A DNA stretch of 64,000 bases from Eonycteris spelaea (taxonomy: Eukaryota > Chordata > Mammalia > Chiroptera > Pteropodidae): assembly GCA_003508835.1 (NCBI GenBank), contig PUFA01000211.1:1488001-1552000 (forward strand), written 5' to 3'. The notes beneath the pieces are model-generated. The model saw only the letters and a program-made list of their open reading frames with translations. It ran no database searches and was not told where the DNA came from. A program made the translations under genes and the position numbers. This document shows positions 58,225 through 64,000 of this stretch, piece by piece; the stretch's first letter is position 1; every line of letters starts with the position of its first letter.

Positions 58225-58575
58225 AAGAGAGTGTGAGACACACCACCTGGGTGAGGGTTGGGCAAGGAAGATGACGCAAGGCAGGCAGCAGGTGCTGCAC
58301 AGTGCTCATTTCCTGCTTTTCTGGGGGTCAGTGGCCTCACAGCCAGCATCCCAGATTTTGTATCCATCAATAACGGATGTCCTCAGAGCTGCAAGCCTGT
58401 GCTCAGCTGTATAGGGAACAAGGCCTACACTGGAGGAGTGCCACAATGTAACCTAGGTGTCCCTCCTGACCCAGAGTCCCCTCTGGAGTGAGCCAGCATC
58501 CTTTAGTAAATTCCTTTCTGGTATAAGCTGGCATGAGTGGATTCTATTGTTTGCAACAAATATTCCTGACTGATG
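58225..58575 (+). mobile_element. LTR-like fragment (MaLR type?)
   Basis: The 3' part 'gtaaattcctttctggtata', 'tggattctattgtttgcaac' and 'attcctgactgatgcag' resembles a MaLR-type LTR end. The 5' part is unassigned. Confidence 0.35.
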
Positions 58576-58637
58576 CAGAAACATAACTGAAGTTCAAGTG
58601 ACTCTGGTTCATTTTAGTGGTGTTTTTCACTTAAACT

Positions 58638-59071
58638 TTGTTGTGTGTTGAATTGGGTCCTCTAAAAATTCATATGCCAAAGGCATTACACAGCACCTCA
58701 GAATATGAACTGATTTGGGAATAAGGTTATTGCAGATGTAATTAGTTAAGATGAGATCACACTGGAACAGAGTGAGTTCCTACTCCAATGTAACTGGTAC
58801 CCTTATGAAAAGGGAAAATTTGAACACAAACAGACACTCAGCAGGGGATACCAAGTGAAGATGGCTCAGAGATTGAGGTGATGCTTCTCCAAGCCAAGGA
58901 ATGCCAAAGATTGCCAGAAACAAACAAACAAACAAACAAACACTAAAAGCTAGGGGAGAAGCCTGGAACACATTCTTTCTCATAGCCCTCAGAAGGAAGC
59001 AATTCCGTCAACACCTTGATTTTGGACTTCCAACCTCCAGAACTGTGAAATAGTAAATATCTGTTATTTAA
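58638..59071 (+). mobile_element. MLT1-type LTR (ERVL-MaLR), left part
   Basis: Clear order of LTR blocks: 'ttgaattgggtcctctaaaa', 'attcatatgccaaaggc', 'gggaataaggttattgcaga', 'gtaattagttaagatgagat', 'aactggtacccttatgaaaa', 'caacaccttgattttggact' and 'tccaacctccagaactgtga'. An (AAAC)n tract has grown at 58918-58942. The LTR breaks at TTAA (59068-59071) and resumes at 59404. Confidence 0.78.
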
Positions 59072-59403
59072 CCTATTTTCTGTTTGCCCAAAGAATACTC
59101 GCCCGTGGCACTTGTGGCTGCAGCATTTACCCGGAGATAACTCATAGATTACAGTCCTAACTTTACCTCCAAATTTGCCATGAAATATTTTTCTTTCATT
59201 ATTATTTTTGCATCACTCTAGTATATCATTAGTCTTTGGAAACAAATGACATCATTTATTTATAGCATTCTGTTTTTAGTAGTGGTATTTCCGTTTATAA
59301 AATGTAGTAATTCTCAATCACTGAAAATGTCAAATCCTAGAAAACATAGCATTCCTACACTCACTGGCAGTGACTGCACTTTTTTTTCTAAATGAGAAAA
59401 GGA
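59072..59403. mobile_element. 332-bp insert flanked by TTAA inside the LTR
   Basis: The LTR sequence '...ctgttatttaa' stops and '...ttaagccatgcagtctgtgg' resumes, in the exact place where intact LTRs read 'tgtttaagcca...'. TTAA is duplicated at 59068-59071 and 59404-59407. The insert begins 'cctattttctgttt' and its reverse-complemented end begins 'tccttttctcattt', a weak inverted repeat. TTAA duplication is the signature of piggyBac-type transposons. No transposase is present, so it would be a non-autonomous copy. Confidence 0.45.
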
Positions 59404-59452
59404 TTAAGCCATGCAGTCTGTGGTACTTTGTTACAGTAGCCCTAGAATACAG
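59404..59452 (+). mobile_element. MLT1-type LTR, right end after insertion
   Basis: 'ttaagccatgcagtctgtgg', 'tactttgttacagtagccc' and 'tagaata' are the expected LTR 3' terminus, collinear with 58638-59071. Confidence 0.8.
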
Positions 59453-59514
59453 ACTTCTAAGCTTCCATTTCTGAATTTGTCATATACTAATAGCAAGTGT
59501 TCTGTCATTGTTCA

Positions 59515-59690
59515 GCAGAATCATTGAGTAATAAAGGCTGCGGCAATCTCAGGAGTCATCTGATCCACCCCTAACTCTAACATACAAAGAATTAAAACTC
59601 AAGGATGCATGACTCATCCAAATTCAGACAGCTGGTCGGCAGCAGGACCAGGTATAGAAGCCTCATCTTTTAGTTTCTGCATAACATCCT
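59515..59690 (-). mobile_element. MIR-type SINE fragment
   Basis: Diverged: 'atctcaggagtcatctgatc', 'actcaaggatgcatgactca' and 'cagacagctggtcggcagca'. Consistent with an antisense MIR or MIR3 core. Confidence 0.45.
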
Positions 59691-59779
59691 TCTCACTGAG
59701 ATGAGAACCTAAAGGGCAACAGAGCTCTGGAGGTGAGTATGGACAGAAACCACCCTGCGAGGCTTGTAGCTCCTATGCC

Positions 59780-59935
59780 ATTGTTTGCCTTCAGACTCAC
59801 TCAGGAAGTCTCTAAAAGTACAGAGTACTGGCCTCTCCCCAACATTGAATCACATTTCTGGGAGTCGAGTATGAAAATCTGCGTACTTTAAGAGCTCAGC
59901 TAGGTTTGGAAACTTGTGCACTACCATACTCCATG
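59780..59935 (-). mobile_element. MER5A-like hAT-Charlie fragment
   Basis: 'cttcagactcactcaggaag', 'agtactggcctctccccaac' and 'gtatgaaaatctgcgtactt', ending with 'ggtttggaaacttgtgcact', give the MER5 antisense order. Confidence 0.62.
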
Positions 59936-59959
59936 TCTGCAAGAGAGAGGGAATGGAGC

Positions 59960-60190
59960 CTGTGCTCTGGGGCAGACAGGCTTGGCTTGAGGGCTTTTAG
60001 CTGTATGGCCTCAGGCACACTACTGAAGTTCTCCAAGTCTCAGCTTCCTCATTGGTAAAAGGAAAGTGGTACCATTTACTGCCTCATTAAGCTATGTAAA
60101 ATTAAAGAGAAAACAGAATTAAAGAGAAAAATCATCTACAGCACATGGCAGGGTGCTTGGAGCCAGTAACACATTAGAATTTTGCTATTA
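59960..60190 (+). mobile_element. MIR SINE
   Basis: Sense MIR: 'gggcttttagctgtatggcc', 'tcaggcacactactgaagtt', 'tctcagcttcctcattggta', 'gcctcattaagctatgtaaa' and 'tacagcacatggcagggtg'. Confidence 0.68.
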
Positions 60191-60339
60191 TATTGTTATT
60201 CATAAAAAAGTGAGCATGACATTTACAACACCTAAACTTAAGGCCACATCACTCCTTGATGTCAGAGGTCATGCCTTTTCCTGTTTTTCTTTTTTCTTTT
60301 TTTTCTTCCCCTTCTCTAATAAGGTCATAAGCTCATGCT

Positions 60340-60585
60340 GTTCTCTTTGCCTGGTTATCTTTCTCCACCTGTCAAAATCCTACTTACTCTTCAAGGTCAA
60401 GTGTCACCTACTCTTGACACCCTCCTTAATCCTCAGAGTCAAGTGATGCCTCCGGCCCCATGTCCCCAGTCCCTTGTTGGAGCCTCCACAGGCCTCATCA
60501 CAGGCTGAAGAGTTGTGGTATAACTTGTTTCAAATTTGTCCCCATCCTTAGTCAAGCCCAACACTGAGCAGTGTGCCTGGCGCCA
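60340..60585 (+). mobile_element. L2 LINE 3' fragment
   Basis: 'tactcttcaaggtcaagtgt', 'caccctccttaatcctcaga' and the terminal 'actgagcagtgtgcctggc' match a diverged sense L2 end. Confidence 0.55.
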
Positions 60586-60589
60586 AGAT

Positions 60590-61694
60590 GTTCAGGGAAT
60601 GTCCCCTGAATTTAGTGAAATATGAATGCTTATTCCAGTTCCAACAAGGTCCTACTGGACTTTTCTGTGGGCCATGAGTCAAGATTCCAGGTGACAGTGA
60701 TTCATCCACAGTGTTTTTCACAGGAGGACAAAGGATGACCAGAGGAAGTGTTTGGGTCAAGAGTGGCACTCAACCTTAAATGTAATTACTAGAGAATGGC
60801 AAAAGGACTCCAGTCATGGGTTTCTGAAGGAGTCTTTCAGTTTCTGCCACAGGCTGCAGTGGTCATCTCATTAAGATCTCCAGGGAGACTGCACCGCAGA
60901 TCCTGAGTCTAATAGAGTGGAGTGCGCCGATTTCCCAAAGGCACAAGTGGTGATTAAGGGATAAAAATGTCAATTGCTTGCTGAGCTATATTCATCATGG
61001 TTGCTGCTCCATGAGAATGCCATTTCATAGAATGCTATCTATGCTCACATTTCTCATCATAGATATTTCAGGGTATTGGGTCAGGCAATATGAAAGAGGA
61101 AGAGAGAGGGAGAGAAATTGATGAATGGTGTACTGCTGAGTTATTTTTCTCTTAAATAACCTCTCTTTTTCATTTGTTATCACATCCTGACCTGATACAA
61201 AATTCCTACCACTCCTTTCTTAGTGAAACGTGGCTGCATGGGTTTGAGGTAAACGATGTCACACATGTGGACTATTGTGACCAAAAATAGAGGCAGCTTT
61301 TGGGAGCTGTGGGGTAGATGACACTGGTGATTAAAACTCAGAGAAAATTTCCGAGTTTCTATTTACCATAACTTTTTGTTTGACTGTTCTCCCTGCTGTC
61401 CCCGGTTGACCAGTGCGGCTAATGATTTGGCAAATGCTTAGGCACTCAGTGACTTGAAATTTTTCTGCCTTTCTACAGCAAACTGATGATCACTAGCAAG
61501 AAAGAAGCTTCCATTTTTTTCTAGAGCGTCTCTTTCTCCTGAAACACAATTTCTAAACTTTGCCTCCTGCTTCCTTTCTTTCACTCTAGATAGCTATCAT
61601 TAATAATTTTGCACATCCTCCTCATGATCTCTAAATATTATCCTCTCTCTCTTTCTCCCCACCCCAACACCGCCCCCAACACACACACCTCACT
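60590..61694. other. No recognisable gene; repeat-poor
   Basis: No coding frame with motifs. The part at 61280-61500 is repeat-free, with 'ggttgaccagtgcggctaat' and 'gatttggcaaatgcttaggc', and might be conserved. A (CT)n-rich patch lies at 61640-61665. Confidence 0.4.
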
Positions 61695-62530
61695 TTAGCC
61701 TAAAATTTCATCACTCCATGCCTGGATCATTGCGACCTTCTTCCTGTTCCCAAACTTCTCACATACAACCTCAAGCCATGAAATCTATAGTCAGGCACAA
61801 AAAAACCATTTATACTGATATTCAAAGCCCTCCTATCCTGACCCCTCTGGGCTTGTCTAATTTTTCTCTCTTCCTCCATCATCTATCCATTCTTCCAACC
61901 ATCTACCCATTCATCTATCATTCATTTATCTCCCTCTATTCTCAAACATGGGGCTTTGCTTGATTCAGGCCTATGTTCCTATGTTCCCTCTGGCCCTAGA
62001 ACACTTCTGTTCATTCCTAAAACCATTCCTATTTGTCTAAGTCCTACAAGAGGCTCCTCTAATAAATCAGAGCTCCATGTCAACAAATTTGGGTAATGCT
62101 ATATACCTTAACCACTCTTGGGGTACACAATGCACATTTATACTTTTCAGACCCTCAGAAGTCCTATAGTCAAAGATACATGCTCTCTGCCTAGAATATT
62201 CCCCACCCCCACCCGCCACCACCACCACACCTCTCCCACTAACTAATTAAATTTTTACTCTTCTTTTGGGCCCTGCTTAGATCACTTTACTTCCTCAAGG
62301 AAGACATCCTTCACCACTTGCCCCCAACCTAGGTGAGGCCTAGTTATAGCTTCCATCGCAACTTCCATTCCTCCCTCACCCATTCATCCCATTTACAACC
62401 ACTGTAATCTCTGGATTTCCCACTGGAATGCAAGTTCCACAAAGGCAGGGACCATCACTTTCAGTGTCATAACCGAGCACAGTGCCTGGCATATGGTAGG
62501 CTCATACATATTTATTGATCAACTAAAAAC
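61695..62530 (+). mobile_element. L2 LINE (ORF2 3' part and 3' UTR)
   Basis: Sense L2 in order: 'cctggatcattgcgaccttc', 'ctgatattcaaagccctcct', 'ctgacccctctgggcttgtc', 'ccctagaacacttctgttc', 'ggaagacatccttcaccact', 'ggcagggaccatcactttca', 'agcacagtgcctggcatatg' and a final 'acatatttattgatcaact'. One of the longer L2 copies here. Confidence 0.8.
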
Positions 62531-62574
62531 AAAAACGTAACTTAGAGAAACATTACACCAAATAAATACTTTTG

Positions 62575-62850
62575 ACTTGGAAACTTTTCTCCCTTTTTAT
62601 GTAACAGGCTTTGACCTATATTGATACACACTTGGAAAACATTTCCCTTTCCCTTTGCCAGAAATGCTTCACCTCCTTGACAGGCAAAAAAATTCTACCC
62701 ATTGCTCTCAGTTAGGAGTCTTTGCATTGGAAAATCCCATTAAAATTAGTTTGCATAATAAAGGACATTTATGCAAGAATTTATGTAGCCAATCAAATAA
62801 TGCCACTAATGGCCTGGTTTCTCCCTGGGTACCTTCTATCTTTTTGATCT
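62575..62850. promoter_or_regulatory. Candidate conserved non-coding element
   Basis: Repeat-free with a dense motif cluster at 62722-62800: 'ctttgcattggaaaatccc', 'ttaaaattagtttgcataat' (octamer-like), 'gacatttatgcaag', and 'gccaatcaaataatg' (CCAAT/PBX-like). No coding frame. The densest such cluster I see in the window, but not proven conserved. Confidence 0.3.
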
Positions 62851-63254
62851 ATATTCCATGGTGAGGCCTCATTGCCAGCTCCCATCCAGTGCCCAGTCTC
62901 TGGCAGCCCTGGCACCCCTTTGAAGTAAGAGGGCAACCGTTAAGGTTTAATCCAATCACAGCCCATTCCAGGGTTGGAGCATCAATCCCAGGGAGAGAAA
63001 ATAGCTGAGAATGGAAGAGGAGAGGTTTGTCAAAGAAATGTAGTATTCTGTTTAGAAGAGGAAGTGACTGAAGGGTAGTCAACAATCTCTCAAGCTGGGC
63101 TAAAAAGCCTTCCCTGAAAACTTCAAAAAACTGTGAAGTTTCCTTTCTGTGACCTTCCACCTGGTGCCTATGATCTGTAGCACAAATTTTGGTCCTTTTA
63201 TGTGTGGTATCAGATTGTCCTCTAAGTAACTCAGCTATGTAAGCCTGCCCTCCA
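62851..63254. other. No recognisable gene
   Basis: A minus-strand frame at 62849-63259 (136 codons) is open but shows no known domain, no start context of note and no homology I recognise. Left as a chance frame. Confidence 0.4.
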
Positions 63255-63850
63255 GCCATAAGAGTTACTTATTTCTGCATGGCAGTTTACCCCCAAATTT
63301 AGTTTATTAGAATAATCAACTTACTATGCTTACAGATTCTGTGAGCCAATAATTCAGAAGGAGCATGGTGGGGATGGCTTATCACTGTTCCATGAGGTTG
63401 GGAGCCTCAGTCAGGAGAGTTCAAAGACTGAAAGTGACTCAGTGGCTGGGGGAAGGAAACTTCTGGAGGTGTCTTCACCCGTATGTCTGTCAGTAGATGC
63501 TAGTCATCAGCTGGAACCTCAACTGGGGCCAGAACTACTAAACATGACTTTTTCATGTGACCTGGGCTTCCTCAGAGCATGGCAGCTTCAAGCTTCTTAT
63601 ATGGGAGATCAAGGCTCCAAAGGTAAATATCCTTAGAAAACCAAGGGGAGTCTTGCTTTTTATGACCTAGCCTCAAAAGTCACATCGTATCACTGCCATA
63701 GTAGTCACAAACCCATCCAAATTCAAGAGGAAGAAACACAGAGCCCACGTCTCATTGGGAGGAGTGTCAAATCACATTGTAAAAAGAACATAGGTCAAGA
63801 GGTATCATTACAACTATCCTTGGAAAATACAATGTGCCACACCCCATTAC
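63255..63850 (-). mobile_element. Ancient interspersed repeat, family uncertain
   Basis: The order 'acagattctgtgagccaata', 'ccatgaggttgggagcctca', 'agcatggcagcttcaagctt' and 'tttatgacctagcctcaaaa', then 'gtcacatcgtatcactgcca', follows a common mammalian repeat that I recognise by its 'atgacctagcctcagaagtcac' segment but cannot name with confidence. Strand is a guess. Confidence 0.45.
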
Positions 63851-64000
63851 ATATTTTGAGTACCTTAAGAGCAGGGCTCTTTATAAATACTGCTTGAATG
63901 AGTAATCTAAGAACAGGAATAATTTGACAATTATATGTTAATTTAATTTGTAACAAAATCAAATAAATGTTTGTCAGATTTTCTATTTAAAATGTTTAAA

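Noticed and set aside
62849..63259. 136-codon minus-strand frame
   Set aside because: Open but without recognisable domain, paralogue or splice context. A frame of this length is expected by chance in 64 kb.
1..64000. CRISPR-like arrays, prophage, operons or tRNA/rRNA genes
   Set aside because: All spaced repeats are microsatellites or transposon-internal duplications, and nothing resembles a prokaryotic gene arrangement or a structured RNA gene.

Overview
The window looks like AT-rich nuclear DNA from a placental mammal. It contains L1 LINEs of several ages, ancient L2 and MIR, MER5/MER20-type hAT fossils, ERVL-MaLR-type LTRs and many microsatellites. No rRNA, tRNA, operon-like coding or prokaryotic signal is visible. 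The L1 3' ends at 13412-13760, 15828-15881 and 53528-53800 resemble bat (Chiroptera) L1 3'UTRs as I know them. No young lineage-specific SINE (Alu, B1/B2, SINEC, Bov-tA, ERE, VES) is visible in 64 kb. A laurasiatherian mammal is likely, and a SINE-poor bat is my best guess (about 0.6).

No host protein-coding exon could be supported. The open frames are short, and the recognisable ones are decayed L1 ORF1/ORF2 pieces. The window is therefore a gene desert or the inside of a large intron.

Layout. 1-5.6 kb: mostly unrecognised sequence with an MLT1-like LTR end, MIR, an ERV-like LTR and L2. 5.6-12.8 kb: an old minus-strand L1 split by a near full-length minus-strand L1 (6654-12715) with a perfect 12-bp target-site duplication (TSD). 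12.9-22.2 kb: a three-layer nest, with an ancient L2 split by an L1M, itself split at its 3' end by a 6.8-kb L1 (13412-20223). That L1 carries a 54-bp L1 tail insertion inside its ORF2. 22-30 kb: L2, L1M, a compound microsatellite and mostly unrecognised DNA. 30.8-33.2 kb: an almost complete, TSD-flanked HAL1-type element, meaning an L1 derivative that keeps ORF1 and has lost nearly all of ORF2. 37.6-40.4 kb: a scrambled plus-strand L1. 42-45 kb: a 127-nt homopyrimidine tract and an L1 nested in L2. 48.8-50.3 kb: a 5'-truncated plus-strand L1. 52.8-54 kb: two short L1 tails. 56-64 kb: MIR, MER20, L1M, LTRs and L2, including a MaLR-type LTR split by a 332-bp insert bounded by TTAA.

The main biological content is a record of retrotransposition: autonomous L1s, an ORF1-only derivative likely mobilised by L1, and very short L1 tails. 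Possible regulatory content is limited to a few AT-rich blocks dense in homeodomain/FOX-like motifs and one TATA-containing promoter-like stretch near 47.7 kb. These are weak candidates that need cross-species alignment.
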